In this document: in pieces, positions 34,206-44,138 of the stretch
Numbering within the stretch: the stretch's first letter is position 1
Layout of the letters: each line of letters starts with the position of its first letter
Assembly (NCBI RefSeq): GCF_000312425.1
Contig: NZ_HE997181.1
Span: 840,002-904,001 of the forward strand
Source: Reyranella massiliensis 521
GTDB lineage: Bacteria > Pseudomonadota > Alphaproteobacteria > Reyranellales > Reyranellaceae
DNA length: 64,000 nucleotides
Direction: 5' to 3'
Made by a program: the position numbers and the translations under genes
Notes under the pieces: model-generated
Told to the model about the DNA's origin: nothing
Database searches by the model: none
Seen by the model: only the letters and a program-made list of their open reading frames with translations

Positions 34206-34964
34206 TCAGACCGCCGTCCAGCCGCCGTCGACCACCAGCTCGGCGCCGGTGACATACGAGGATTCATCGGAAGCCAGGAAGAGAATGGCATAGGCCACTT
34301 CGTCGACCTCCCCAGCGCGGCCGAGCGGCACGCCCTTCAGGGTCTTGGCCCGCTGCTCGGGATCGGCCGTACGCCCCGACGTGCGCATCGGCGGCATCAG
34401 GCCCGGATGTACCGAGTTGACCCGGATGCCTTCCTTGCCGTGTTGTGCGGCGGCTGCCTTGGTTAGGAGTCGTACGGCACCCTTGGAGGCGTTGTAGCCG
34501 ACATGGATGTAGGCTTGGCCGACGATGCCCGAGATCGAGGACAGGTTGATCACCGAGCCGTGGCGTTTACCTTTCTGCATCGCCGCGATGCCGTGCTTCA
34601 TTCCGAGGAAGACGCCGGTCGCATTGATGCCCATCAGCCGGTTCCAGGCATCCGTATCGTAGAGGTCCTGCTCGGCCGACCCGGAGATCCCGGCATTGTT
34701 CACCAGCACGTCCAGGCCACCATGGGCGGCGACAATTCCGTCGATCACCTTCTGCCACTGATCTTCGTTGGTGACGTCAAGATGGACATAATGTGCCGTG
34801 CCGCCTGCCTTCGTGATCTCGGCAGCGGCGGCCTCGCCTTCCTTGTCGAGGACATCGGCGAGCACCACGGCCTTGGCGCCTTCACGCGCCAGCAAACGGG
34901 CGGTTGCGGCACCCATGCCGCTCGCCGCACCCGTTATCAGTGCGACTTTCCCTTTCATACGCAT
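34206..34964 (-). CDS. Short-chain dehydrogenase/reductase (SDR)
   Basis: A 252-residue classical SDR. The nucleotide motif TGAASGMGAATA lies near the N-terminus, NNAG in the middle, the catalytic Tyr-x3-Lys is in YNASKGAV, and a C-terminal YVTGAELVVDGGWT is typical of 3-ketoacyl or alcohol dehydrogenases. NAD(H) is suggested by an Asp (VLADV) after the second strand. It lies between an SMR exporter gene 12 bases upstream and the NUDIX gene. Substrate unknown. Confidence 0.9.
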   Translation of the reverse strand: MRMKGKVALITGAASGMGAATARLLAREGAKAVVLADVLDKEGEAAAAEITKAGGTAHYVHLDVTNEDQWQKVIDGIVAAHGGLDVLVNNAGISGSAEQDLYDTDAWNRLMGINATGVFLGMKHGIAAMQKGKRHGSVINLSSISGIVGQAYIHVGYNASKGAVRLLTKAAAAQHGKEGIRVNSVHPGLMPPMRTSGRTADPEQRAKTLKGVPLGRAGEVDEVAYAILFLASDESSYVTGAELVVDGGWTAV

Positions 34965-34976
34965 GGGTACGCATCC

Positions 34977-35294
34977 TTACGCGAGCTTGAGGCCGATGAT
35001 GCCGGCGACGATAAGGCCAATCGAGACGATCCGCATGGTCGACACGGCATCACCGAACGCCAGGATGCCGACCGTGAAGGCGCCGACGGCACCAATGCCG
35101 GTCCAGACCGCATAGGCGGTGCCCATCGGAATGACCCGCTGTGCCCACAAAAGCAGCGCGCCACTGGCTGCCATGGCGACGATCGCGAATACGATCCACC
35201 AAGGACGGGCGCCTTCGTCGGTCCAGCCGAGCTTGAGGCCGACCGGCCAGCCGATCTCGCAAATCCCTGCCAAAACCAGATAAAGCCATGCCAT
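34977..35294 (-). CDS. SMR-family exporter, SugE/Gdx subtype
   Basis: A 105-residue four-helix membrane protein. The first helix has E13 followed by W16 and GLK (CEIGWPVGLK), the pattern of the Gdx (SugE) subtype, whose characterised members export guanidinium ion, rather than the EmrE pattern. An excellent ribosome site (GGGGGAG) lies 5 bases before ATG 35294, so the in-frame ATG ten codons upstream is not used. I found no convincing guanidine riboswitch upstream, so the ligand call is from subtype only. Confidence 0.84.
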   Translation of the reverse strand: MAWLYLVLAGICEIGWPVGLKLGWTDEGARPWWIVFAIVAMAASGALLLWAQRVIPMGTAYAVWTGIGAVGAFTVGILAFGDAVSTMRIVSIGLIVAGIIGLKLA

Positions 35295-35426
35295 GGAATC
35301 TCCCCCAAGAATTCGAGCTGTCATTGACTGCAGCGTGACAGCCTGTAACGATCAGAGAATTGCACGCATCTTGCAGCATAGCGAGGGCGGCTCGGGGACG
35401 GACATCCAAGACTTGGGAGCGTAACG

Positions 35427-37217
35427 ATGAACGAACGTGAATTGCGTGGCCTCATTGGGAAGGTGAAGGCCGGCAAGCTGTCGCGACGAGGCTTCGTCCG
35501 GAGCATGATGGCGGTTGGCATTGCCGCACCGACGGCCAGCCTGCTTCTGATGCAGTCGGGCGTTGCGATGGCGCAGAGCCCATCGACTTACAAACCGACG
35601 AAGCGCGGCGGCGGTGGCACGCTGAAGGTCCTGTGGTGGCAGGGGCCTACCCTTCTGAACCCACATTTCGCGGTCGGCACCAAGGATCAAGACGGCTCGC
35701 GCCTCTTCTATGAGCCGCTGGCTGCCTGGGATACGGAAGGCAATCTCAAGCCCAAACTGGCAGCCGAGATCCCGACCCGCGAGAATGGCGGCGTCGCCGC
35801 CGACGGCAAGTCGGTCACTTGGAAGCTGAAGCAGGGCGTCACCTGGCATGACGGCAAGCCGTTCACGGCCGACGACGTCATCTTCAATTGGGAGTACGCC
35901 AAGGACCCGGCGACGGCAGCTTACACGATCGGCTCCTATCAGGACGTCGTTGCCGAAAAGGTTGACCAGTACACCGTGGTCGTGAAGTTCAAGAAGCCGA
36001 CGCCGTTCTGGGCCGATGCGTTCGTCGGTGCGCGCGGACAGCTCATCCCCAAGCATCTGTTTGCCGACTACATCGGCGCCAAGTCGCGCGACGCTCCCAC
36101 CAATCTGAAGCCGGTCGGCACCGGCCCCTACATGTTCAAGGATTTCAAGCCGGGCGACATGGTTTCCGGCGTGATCAATCCGAACTACCACCAGGCCAAC
36201 AAGCCCTATTTCGATGCGATCGAAATGAAGGGCGGCGGCGATGCGGTGTCGGCGGCGCGTGCGGTGTTGCAGACCGGCGAATACGACTTCGCCTGGAACA
36301 TGCAGGTCGAAGACGAGATTCTGTCGCGACTGGAGAAGGGCGGCAAGGGCCGCGTCCAGGTCACGCCGGGCGGCAACATCGAGTTCTTCTTGATGAACCA
36401 GACCGATCCGTGGACCGAGGTCGACGGCGAGCGGTCGAGCCTCAAGACCAAGCACCCGACGCTCAGCGATCCGGAAGTGCGCAAGGCGATGGCGCTGTTA
36501 GTCGACAACAAGTCGATCGAGCAGCACATCTACGGGCGTACCGGCCCGGCGACCCGCGACTTCCTCTACAATCCGGAACGCTTCCGTTCCAAGAACAATC
36601 CGATCGAGTTCAATGTCGACAAGGCGAACGACATTCTCGAGAAAGCCGGCTGGAAGAAGGGGCCCGATGGCATTCGTGCCAAGGATGGCAAGAAGCTGAA
36701 GTTCGTCTACCAGACTTCGATCAACCAGCCGCGTCAGAAGACGCAGGCGATCGTGAAGCAGGCTGCCCAGAAGGCCGGCATCGATATCGAACTGAAATCG
36801 GTGACGGCATCGGTCTTCTTCTCGTCCGACGTCGCCAATCCGGACACCTACACCAAGTTCTATACAGACCTTGAGATGTACACGACGACCATGACGCAGC
36901 CGGATCCCGCGCTGCACATGCTTCAGTTCGTCCCCTGGGAGGCCGCTTCCAAGGACAACAAGTGGCAGGGCCGCAACATCACGCGCTGGCAGAGTCCGGA
37001 GTGTGAGAAGCTCTATCGGGAATCGGAGTCGGAACTCGATCCCGTCAAGCGGGCCGCGATGTTCATCAAGATGAACGACCTGGCGATTCAGAATCACATC
37101 GTGTTGGGCGTCGTGCAGCGGCCGACGGTCTCTGCGCAGGCGCTCAAACTCAAGGCACAGATCAGCGGCTGGGACAACAATACATCCGACCTGTCGGATT
37201 GGTTCAAGGAAGCCTGA
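35427..37217 (+). CDS. ABC transporter substrate-binding protein, family 5, Tat-type signal
   Basis: A 596-residue periplasmic receptor. A long N-terminal region carries LSRRGFVRSM, a twin-arginine signal, with cleavage near GVAMAQ. Core family 5 blocks are LKQGVTWHDGKPFTADDV and PVGTGPYMFKDF. It leads a complete importer: two permeases and two ATPases follow on the same strand. Ligand class is peptides or similar; Tat export suggests it may fold with its ligand or cofactor first. GGGAGCG lies before the ATG. Confidence 0.93.
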   Translation: MNERELRGLIGKVKAGKLSRRGFVRSMMAVGIAAPTASLLLMQSGVAMAQSPSTYKPTKRGGGGTLKVLWWQGPTLLNPHFAVGTKDQDGSRLFYEPLAAWDTEGNLKPKLAAEIPTRENGGVAADGKSVTWKLKQGVTWHDGKPFTADDVIFNWEYAKDPATAAYTIGSYQDVVAEKVDQYTVVVKFKKPTPFWADAFVGARGQLIPKHLFADYIGAKSRDAPTNLKPVGTGPYMFKDFKPGDMVSGVINPNYHQANKPYFDAIEMKGGGDAVSAARAVLQTGEYDFAWNMQVEDEILSRLEKGGKGRVQVTPGGNIEFFLMNQTDPWTEVDGERSSLKTKHPTLSDPEVRKAMALLVDNKSIEQHIYGRTGPATRDFLYNPERFRSKNNPIEFNVDKANDILEKAGWKKGPDGIRAKDGKKLKFVYQTSINQPRQKTQAIVKQAAQKAGIDIELKSVTASVFFSSDVANPDTYTKFYTDLEMYTTTMTQPDPALHMLQFVPWEAASKDNKWQGRNITRWQSPECEKLYRESESELDPVKRAAMFIKMNDLAIQNHIVLGVVQRPTVSAQALKLKAQISGWDNNTSDLSDWFKEA

Positions 37218-37234
37218 GACACAGCCAGTTAGGA

Positions 37235-37261
37235 CCCCTCCCTCGCTCTGTGGGGGAGGGG
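37235..37261 (+). terminator. GC hairpin between receptor and permease genes
   Basis: CCCCTCCC at 37235-37242 pairs with GGGAGGGG at 37254-37261, spacer 11 bases. It lies in the 58-base gap after the receptor gene. Such hairpins usually protect or partly terminate the upstream message so that the receptor is made in excess. Confidence 0.6.
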
Positions 37262-37275
37262 CGTAAGGCCCGCCA

Positions 37276-38238
37276 ATGTCTCGTCAGTACATTATCCGTC
37301 GCCTGCTGATCGCCATCCCTAGTCTGCTCGGGATCAGCGTCGTCCTGTTCGCCGTGCTCGCCATGGCGCCGGGCGATCCCTTCGAGGAACTTGCCACCAA
37401 CCCTGCGGTGCCGCCCGAGGTCCGCATGGCGTTGCGGGCCAAGTTCGGTCTCGATGACCCGATCTGGACGCGCTACCTGCACTGGCTCGCCGCCATGCTG
37501 CAGGGCGACTGGGGCTTTTCCTTCGCCAGCCGCATGGATGTCGACCAGCTGATCCTGCAACGTCTGCCGGTGACGCTGATCGTGATCGGCTCCTCGCAGA
37601 TTCTCGCCATCTTGGTGGCGCTGCCGGTCGGCGTGCTGGCCGCGACCCGGCCCTATTCGGTGTTCGACCAGATCGCCAATACGCTGGCCTTCATCGGCTT
37701 TTCGCTGCCGACCTTCTTCACCGGCCTGCTGCTGATCCTGGTGTTTTCGATCCAGCTCGACTGGCTGCCCTTCGTCTATCGCACCGACATAGAAGCCAAA
37801 GGCTGGCTGTTCTACTGGGAGCACATAAAACAATCGATCATGCCGGTGGCGGTGCTGGGCCTGTTCCAGGGCGCCTCGCTGGTACGCTACGTACGCTCCT
37901 CGGTGCTCGACGTCATCCGGTTGGACTATGTGACCACTGCGCGCTCCAAGGGCATCGGCGAGCGCAAGGTGATTACCAAGCATGTCGTGCGCAATGCGCT
38001 GATCCCAGTCGTGACCCTAGTGGCGCTGCAGATGCCGATCGTGTTCGGCGGCGCTATCGTCACGGAACAGATCTTCCGCGTTCCCGGCATCGGCTCGCTG
38101 CTGATCTCGGCCATGCTCGCCAACGACACGCCCGTCGTCATGGGCGTGACTTTCGTGTTCGCCTGTCTCGTTGTCCTCTTCAACCTTATCGCCGATATCC
38201 TTTATGGCTGGCTCGACCCCCGCATCGCTTTCCGCTGA
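37276..38238 (+). CDS. ABC transporter permease, DppB type
   Basis: A 320-residue inner-membrane permease with six helices. It starts MSRQYIIRRLLIAIPSLLGI, the standard DppB/OppB opening, and has the ATPase-coupling EAA-type loop around DYVTTARSKGIGERKVI. It is the first permease of the importer encoded at 35427-41125. The following permease gene overlaps its 3' end by 35 bases. Confidence 0.94.
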   Translation: MSRQYIIRRLLIAIPSLLGISVVLFAVLAMAPGDPFEELATNPAVPPEVRMALRAKFGLDDPIWTRYLHWLAAMLQGDWGFSFASRMDVDQLILQRLPVTLIVIGSSQILAILVALPVGVLAATRPYSVFDQIANTLAFIGFSLPTFFTGLLLILVFSIQLDWLPFVYRTDIEAKGWLFYWEHIKQSIMPVAVLGLFQGASLVRYVRSSVLDVIRLDYVTTARSKGIGERKVITKHVVRNALIPVVTLVALQMPIVFGGAIVTEQIFRVPGIGSLLISAMLANDTPVVMGVTFVFACLVVLFNLIADILYGWLDPRIAFR

Positions 38239-39154
38239 AGCACCGCGCGTCGCCGCGGCAGCCGCTCGCAAGAGCCGGCCCGTTACGCCGGCCCGCGAGG
38301 CATGGCGGCGTTTCCGCCGGCACAGGCTCGCCGTGGTGAGCGGCATCGTGCTGATCGTCATGTTCGCGGCCGTGGCGCTCGGGCCGGTCATCTGGCCGGT
38401 GCCGATCAACGACATCGACTTTGCCGCGAAGCTGCAGGGGCCGTCCTGGGCCCATCCGCTGGGCACGGACGATCTCGGCCAGGATCTTCTGGCGCGGCTC
38501 CTCTATGGCGGCCGCATCTCGCTGGCCGTCGGGCTGGCGGCCATGGTCGTCGCCGTCGTCGTCGGTATCCTGGTCGGTGCGCTGGCCGGCATGTCGAGCG
38601 GACGGGTCGATGCCGTGTTGATGTGGCTTACCGACCTCTTCCTGTCGCTGCCGCAGCTGCCGTTGCTGCTGCTGGTGATCTACCTCTTCCGCGACACGAT
38701 GAAAGGGATTTTCGGTGTCGAGGGCGGCGCCTTCATCCTGATCGTGGTGGTGATCGGAGGCCTGCGCTGGATGCCGGTAGCGCGTCTGGTGCGTGCGCAG
38801 TTCCTCTCCTTGCGCGAAAAAGAGTTCGTCGAGGCTGCCCGCGCGCTAGGTGCCTCCAAGACGCGTCAGGTCGTCCAGCACATCCTGCCCAACGCTCTGG
38901 GGCCGGTGATCGTGGCCGGCACCATCGACGTCGCCGCCGCCATCATCGCCGAATCCACACTGTCGTTTCTCGGCCTCGGCTTCCCGTCCGACGTGCCGAC
39001 CTGGGGCAGTGTGTTGCGCGACGCCAAGGATTATCTCGATATCGCGCCGCATTGGGCGCTGTTCCCCGGCGCCGCCATCTTCCTGGCCGTGCTTGCCATC
39101 AACTTCATCGGTGACGGCTTGCGCGATGCGCTCGACCCGCGCCGAGTCCTCTGA
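38204..39154 (+). CDS. ABC transporter permease, DppC type
   Basis: A 316-residue permease. The N-terminal cytoplasmic part has [17 protein letters not shown], typical of DppC; the coupling loop is [19 protein letters not shown] and the protein ends [12 protein letters not shown], also standard. ATG 38204 gives a 35-base overlap with the DppB-type gene. An in-frame ATG 11 codons earlier exists but would lengthen the overlap; neither has a strong ribosome site. Confidence 0.93.
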   Translation: MAGSTPASLSAEAPRVAAAAARKSRPVTPAREAWRRFRRHRLAVVSGIVLIVMFAAVALGPVIWPVPINDIDFAAKLQGPSWAHPLGTDDLGQDLLARLLYGGRISLAVGLAAMVVAVVVGILVGALAGMSSGRVDAVLMWLTDLFLSLPQLPLLLLVIYLFRDTMKGIFGVEGGAFILIVVVIGGLRWMPVARLVRAQFLSLREKEFVEAARALGASKTRQVVQHILPNALGPVIVAGTIDVAAAIIAESTLSFLGLGFPSDVPTWGSVLRDAKDYLDIAPHWALFPGAAIFLAVLAINFIGDGLRDALDPRRVL

Positions 39155-39167
39155 CGCGAGCGTATGC

Positions 39168-40135
39168 GTGGCTGAACCTCTGCTGGATATCCGCGGTCTC
39201 AAGACCTGGTTCAAGACCGATGACGGCATGGTGCGTGCCGTCGATGGCGTCGATCTCCATATCGATCGCGGCGAGACGCTGGGCGTCGTAGGCGAGTCGG
39301 GGTGCGGCAAGACGGTGACGGCACGCTCCGTGCTGAAGCTGATCGACATGCCGCCGGGCCGCTTCGAGGGCGGCGAAATTCTGTGGCGGGGCAGGAACCT
39401 GATCCCCCTCGATCAGACGGAGATGAACAAGATCCGCGCCCGGGAAATCGCGATCATCTTCCAGGAGCCGATGACCTCGCTCAACCCGGTCTACACCGTC
39501 GGCGACCAGATCGCCGAGGTGATCGAGCTGCACCAGAAACTGTCGCGCAAGCAGGCGCTGGTTGGCGCCGCGGATATGCTGCGTCTGGTCAACATCCCGC
39601 ATCCGCAGCGCCGGGTGCACGATTATCCCCACCAGTTCTCCGGCGGCATGCGCCAGCGGGTGATGATCGCCATGGCGCTTTCCTGCCAGCCCAAGCTCCT
39701 GATCGCCGACGAGCCGACGACGGCACTCGACGTCACCATCCAGGCGCAGATCCTGGAGCTGATGCAGGAGATGAAGGACAAGTTCGGTATGGCGATCATG
39801 CTGATCACCCACGCCATGGGCGTGGTGGCCGAGACCTGCCAGAGGGTGACGGTGATGTACGCCGGCAAGGTGGTCGAGGAAGCGCCGGTCGAAGCGCTGT
39901 TCGGCAATCCGCGGCATCCCTACACGCAGGGCCTGATCCGCTCGATTCCGCGCGTCGACCGGGCGGCCGAGAAGAAGCAGCGTCTGGAAGCGATCGCGGG
40001 CACGGTGCCGAGCCTGCTCGATCCGCCGCCGGGTTGTCGCTTTGCCTCGCGCTGCAAGCACGCCATGGAGGTCTGTACCCGGGCGATGCCGCCCCTCAAG
40101 GAAGTCGGGCCGGGCCACTTCGTACGGTGCGTGCT

Positions 40136-40139
<4 letters not shown>
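39168..40139 (+). CDS. ABC transporter ATP-binding protein, DppD type
   Basis: A 323-residue ATPase. Walker A is [10 protein letters not shown], the signature is [15 protein letters not shown], and Walker B is [14 protein letters not shown]. The C-terminal oligopeptide-transporter extension contains [15 protein letters not shown], a Cys pattern that in relatives binds a 4Fe-4S cluster. Start is GTG 39168, 13 bases after the DppC-type gene. The frame is open further upstream, but that part has no ATPase similarity. Confidence 0.93.
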
Positions 40140-41125
<986 letters not shown>

Positions 41126-41129
41126 AGGT

Positions 41130-41193
41130 TGGTACCCGCTACCGGACTCGAACAGGCACGGCCTTGTGGCCTCAGGATTCCAAGTCCGGCCTG
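41130..41193 (-). pseudogene. Remnant of the 3' half of a class II tRNA
   Basis: Read on the minus strand, the DNA shows a CCA end (41130-41132), a discriminator A, half an acceptor stem (AGCGGGT), a T-arm-like stem-loop with TTCGAGT (one mismatch), a short variable hairpin GGCC-ACAA-GGCC, and an anticodon-arm-like GGACTTGGAATCC. No D arm and no matching 5' acceptor strand (ACCCGCT) are present; the DNA instead meets the CCA end of the intact tRNA-Leu. It is thus a truncated tRNA, perhaps left by integration or recombination. Confidence 0.6.
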
Positions 41194-41195
41194 AA

Positions 41196-41283
41196 TGGTG
41201 TCGGGCGAGGGGCTCGAACCCTCACGTTTCAATGAAACTTGGGGTTTTAAGCCCCATGCGTCTACCAGTTCCGCCAGCCCGAC
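41196..41283 (-). tRNA. tRNA-Leu(UAA)
   Basis: Class II tRNA on the minus strand, 85 nucleotides plus encoded CCA. The acceptor stem GTCGGGC pairs with GCCCGAC; the D arm contains GGCGGAACTGGTAGACGC, typical of leucine tRNAs; the anticodon stem-loop is TGGGG-CTTAAAA-CCCCA, giving anticodon UAA; a variable arm follows (GTTTCATTGAAAC core), then T arm GGTTCGAGCC. All key parts are present, so it looks functional. It borders the atypical stretch ending near 44.5 kb. Confidence 0.9.
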
Positions 41284-41373
41284 AGTCACGTTTGGCGCGA
41301 TCTGTCACGCCTTCTATCACACAGTCGGGCACCCAATAACACACGCGGACTTAGTCCCGCATTAGGAGAACAC

Positions 41374-41714
41374 GTGGAGATCGTAAACGATCCTATGAAG
41401 CGCCAGTATGCTCTGGAGAAAGATATGATCCGGGCTAGTGCTGAGAAGCTAAAGGCAGAGATCGCCAAGGCTAAGAGCCGAGATACAGAAGACGAAGCGC
41501 CGTATTCAGCGCGTTTGATGGTGGGGAAGGTTGAGGCGGCGGCTGAGGGGGTGAGTGCATTTATGGCCCCTTCTTGGCCGGAGAGCCAACCCGCAAGGCC
41601 ATCGCTATCAAATTCCCGCACTTGCTGGAGCCTGAGGTATCGGCCGCCCTGGCTCTCAAGGGTGTTCTGGCTGGCGCGGCACTCAGACTTTCAAGAAGCG
41701 AGGGCATCCAATAG
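41374..41714 (+). pseudogene. Small gene with apparent -1 frameshift, island
   Basis: Starting at GTG 41374, about 60 codons encode a charged, helical segment (NDPMKRQYALEKDMI, AEKLKAEIAKAKSR). At a run of five G near 41547-41551 the sensible frame moves by -1 and continues as GPFLAGEPTRKAIAIKFPHL and LKGVLAGAALRLSRSEGIQ to a stop at 41712. The unshifted frame runs on to 41721 with unnatural sequence. Either a single-base loss has broken the gene, or it uses programmed slippage. I do not recognise a family. Confidence 0.5.
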
Positions 41715-41721
41715 CGATTGA

Positions 41722-41955
41722 TTGCCGCCGCTGTACGTCCGCTCGGATCACGCTGCTCTCAACGCAGTGCTGCAGTTGGCGGGCGATATCGCTATGAAGT
41801 ACGCTGTAGACATCTTGGATGAAATGCTCCTCGCCTCAGTGCCCAAGCGCATTGCGGGCAAACCGGGAACCTTGAAAGAAACCAATTCTCACGTGCCACA
41901 CCGACGAATTGGCGAGCCCGACGAGATCGCCGGAGCGGCTATATTTCTGGTTTGA
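41722..41955 (+). pseudogene. SDR C-terminal fragment, island
   Basis: The last 24 codons read RRIGEPDEIAGAAIFLV and stop, matching the conserved R-x-G-x-P-E-E-I-A-x-A-x-x-F-L motif found about 30 residues before the end of short-chain dehydrogenases. The usual downstream TG..x..DGG end and all upstream SDR motifs are missing, and the preceding codons are not SDR-like. It is a remnant, with no ribosome site. Confidence 0.5.
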
Positions 41956-41983
41956 CCAATCGCAGAGCATTTCCCAAAGCAAT

Positions 41984-42364
41984 TTATCGCTTTTGGCGCC
42001 GTGAGCGCTTCTCGGCATGTCCGCGCATATGTGCGATGTATACCCCACCCCATCGATACATCTCATCCACTAGCGGGTCGAGCGTCCGCCCGAACTCCGT
42101 TATCGAATACTCTACCTTCGGCGGTACTTGGGGATAGACCCTGCGCTTAACCACTCCATCGGCCTCAAGCTCGCGCAGTTGTGCTGTCAGCATCTGTTGC
42201 GTGACATCGGGCATTGCCCTGCGGAGTTCACTAAATCGCAAGATGCTACTCCGCAGATACCACAAGATCACGAGCTTCCACTTTCCGGCGACTACCGAAA
42301 GTGAAGCTTCGACAGGACAATTGAACGTTACCGTCTTGCCATCTGGGCGCGTGAGTTCAAGCAT
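41984..42364 (-). CDS. HxlR family transcriptional regulator
   Basis: A 126-residue winged-helix regulator of the HxlR/MarR-like family. It has the single N-terminal Cys (FNCPVEASL) often used for redox sensing, GKWKLVILWYLRS, RFSELRRAMPDVTQQMLTAQLRELEADG (recognition helix region) and EYSITEFGRTLDPL. AGAGGA lies 6 bases before ATG 42364, preferred to an ATG 8 codons upstream. It is divergent from a quinone reductase gene; HxlR-type proteins such as YodB or QorR control such genes in response to electrophiles. Confidence 0.87.
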   Translation of the reverse strand: MLELTRPDGKTVTFNCPVEASLSVVAGKWKLVILWYLRSSILRFSELRRAMPDVTQQMLTAQLRELEADGVVKRRVYPQVPPKVEYSITEFGRTLDPLVDEMYRWGGVYIAHMRGHAEKRSRRQKR

Positions 42365-42616
42365 CGCCAGTCCTCTTGGGATGATCAAGCATACTACATC
42401 GTAGAATCACTAGTACCCCGATCCGATCAAGCTTCAGAGATCAGCACCATTCTTGGGTCGAGAAATCCAAGAAGTGCCTAAGTATGAAAATACATACTAT
42501 ATCATATTATTATTAGTACTTCTATTTTTCTCGCAGATGTCTACCGTTGGGCTTCATTCAGCGCTGTGACCAGCGAGCTGGGTCGACCAAGTTGAATCAA
42601 AGGACATTGTGGCAGC
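42365..42616. promoter_or_regulatory. Divergent promoter region with two candidate HxlR operators
   Basis: The AT-rich gap holds ATACTAC-ATC-GTAGAAT at 42391-42407 (6 of 7 bases symmetric) just upstream of the regulator start, and AGTATG-AAAATA-CATACT at 42481-42498, a perfect 6-base inverted repeat. Both resemble the short symmetric boxes bound by HxlR dimers. The region 42485-42530 is far richer in A and T than the window average. Confidence 0.55.
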
Positions 42617-43498
42617 ATGAACATCCTGATCGTTTACGCTCATCCTGAACCTCGGTCTCTGAACGGTTCCCTCAAAGATGTCTCGGTTGGCGTGCTCAAG
42701 CGCGCAGGACATGAGGTCGTCGTTTCTGATCTGTATGAAATGGGATGGAAATCCATCGCCGACGGTTTTGATTTTCCTCAGCGAGATCAGGCGGAGCGTC
42801 TTGTCTATGCAGCCGCCTCGGGCGAGGCATACGCCACCGGCACACAGGCGCCTGACGTCGCCGCAGAGCAGGAAAAAATCAAGCGGGCTGACGTTGTGTT
42901 GTTTCAGTTTCCGCTATGGTGGTTTTCGGTGCCGGCCATTCTCAAAGGATGGATAGATCGCGTGTTTGCTTACGGGTTTGCGTACGGCGTCGGCGAACAT
43001 AATGAACAGCGTTATGGCGACCGTTACGGAGAGGGCATGCTGAAGGGCAAGCGGAGTATGCTGCTTGTCACGGTTGGCAGTCACGAGTCCCACTACAGCC
43101 CACGCGGGATCGACGGACCAATCGACGATCTGTTGTTCCCGATTCAGCACGGCATTCTCTATTACCCAGGTATGGATGTTCTGCCGCCGTTTGTTGTTTA
43201 CAAGGCGCACCGCACCAATGCCGAGCGCTATGCGGCTCTCACCGCGCAGCTTCAGCAACGGCTACTCACGCTGGCCACCACGGAACCCATTGCCTATCGA
43301 ACGCAAAACGGTGGCGACTATGAGCTTCCGGCGCTGACGCTAAAGCCAGGTCTCGATGATCATTCTCGGGGTTTCGCGATGCACATCCGATCAGCTCGAA
43401 CCGCTGGAGGTCGGGAGCGAGACCGCGCCGGATGCGATAGCGAATCTCGGGACAAAGGTATCGTAGACAATCGCCAAGCAGCGAGGCTCGCGGAATAG
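42617..43498 (+). CDS. NAD(P)H quinone oxidoreductase, NQO1/flavodoxin-fold family
   Basis: A 293-residue flavoprotein. It opens MNILIVYAHPEPRSLNGSL (flavin phosphate loop) and has QFPLWWFSVPAILKGWIDRVF and MLLVTVGSHESHYSPRGID, the conserved NQO1-like blocks. Such enzymes reduce quinones by two electrons, avoiding semiquinones. The last 35 or so residues (after GFAMHIRS) are Arg/Asp-rich and unlike the family, suggesting a shifted or extended end. It is divergent from the HxlR gene, which probably represses it. Confidence 0.86.
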   Translation: MNILIVYAHPEPRSLNGSLKDVSVGVLKRAGHEVVVSDLYEMGWKSIADGFDFPQRDQAERLVYAAASGEAYATGTQAPDVAAEQEKIKRADVVLFQFPLWWFSVPAILKGWIDRVFAYGFAYGVGEHNEQRYGDRYGEGMLKGKRSMLLVTVGSHESHYSPRGIDGPIDDLLFPIQHGILYYPGMDVLPPFVVYKAHRTNAERYAALTAQLQQRLLTLATTEPIAYRTQNGGDYELPALTLKPGLDDHSRGFAMHIRSARTAGGRERDRAGCDSESRDKGIVDNRQAARLAE

Positions 43499-43550
43499 TA
43501 ACGGTAGAAATAGGCGCTTTTTCGAACCAATGCGCGCTGGGAGTATCAAC

Positions 43551-44075
43551 ATGACTGCAGTCGACGCTTATCTGGTTGATCCTTCAGTCGACCTGCTGAC
43601 CAAAGTCAATATTCAGGCGCAGGTGCTGGTGCCGGTGGTACGCGCGCTTCGTACCGAGCTCGGCGAGGCTAAGGCCAACAATCTCGTGCGGAGCGCACTT
43701 CGCGCCTGGTCGGCCGGGTTGTTTTCGACGATCGGGGCTAGGATCGATGGCACGCCGCGGCAGAAATGGTCTGCTATGCATGGTGGACTTGTCGCAGCGG
43801 CGATTCCCAAGGTTGTTGCGAAAACGCTCCGCAATGATCCCGGCGGACTGGAGTTTGACGTCACGTCTTGCAAGTACGCTGAGTTTTTCCACGCACTAGG
43901 TGAGCCGGAGCTCGGTGCGTTGCTGCTTTGTTCAGCCGATATCGATGTCGCTGCGGCCGGAGCCGATGAGGTAAAATTCACGCGCACGCAGACCCTCATG
44001 CAGGGTGGGCGCTGCTGCGATTTTCGCTATCAGTTTAGCGTCGCAGATGATGAGAAAGTTACACGTGAAGAGTAG
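43551..44075 (+). CDS. L-2-amino-thiazoline-4-carboxylic acid hydrolase-like protein
   Basis: A protein of about 174-181 residues in the ATC hydrolase family, recognised by FDVTSCKYAEFFHALGEPELG and LLCSADIDVAAAG followed by TRTQTLMQGG and CDFRYQF. In Pseudomonas, ATC hydrolase opens the thiazoline ring in conversion to L-cysteine, but most homologues sit in other contexts and are of unknown substrate. The first ATG is at 43530; the one at 43551 starts nearer the conserved part. It follows the quinone reductase gene by about 50 bases. Confidence 0.75.
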   Translation: MTAVDAYLVDPSVDLLTKVNIQAQVLVPVVRALRTELGEAKANNLVRSALRAWSAGLFSTIGARIDGTPRQKWSAMHGGLVAAAIPKVVAKTLRNDPGGLEFDVTSCKYAEFFHALGEPELGALLLCSADIDVAAAGADEVKFTRTQTLMQGGRCCDFRYQFSVADDEKVTREE

Positions 44076-44138
44076 CAGCCATGGCGATCCCTGATGGAAT
44101 CGCAAGAATTCATAGCGAAATGATTACATAACGAGAAG

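Noticed and set aside
35295-35426. A guanidine riboswitch before the SugE/Gdx-type gene
   Set aside because: No paired stem-loops with ACGR loops or ykkC core could be recognised.
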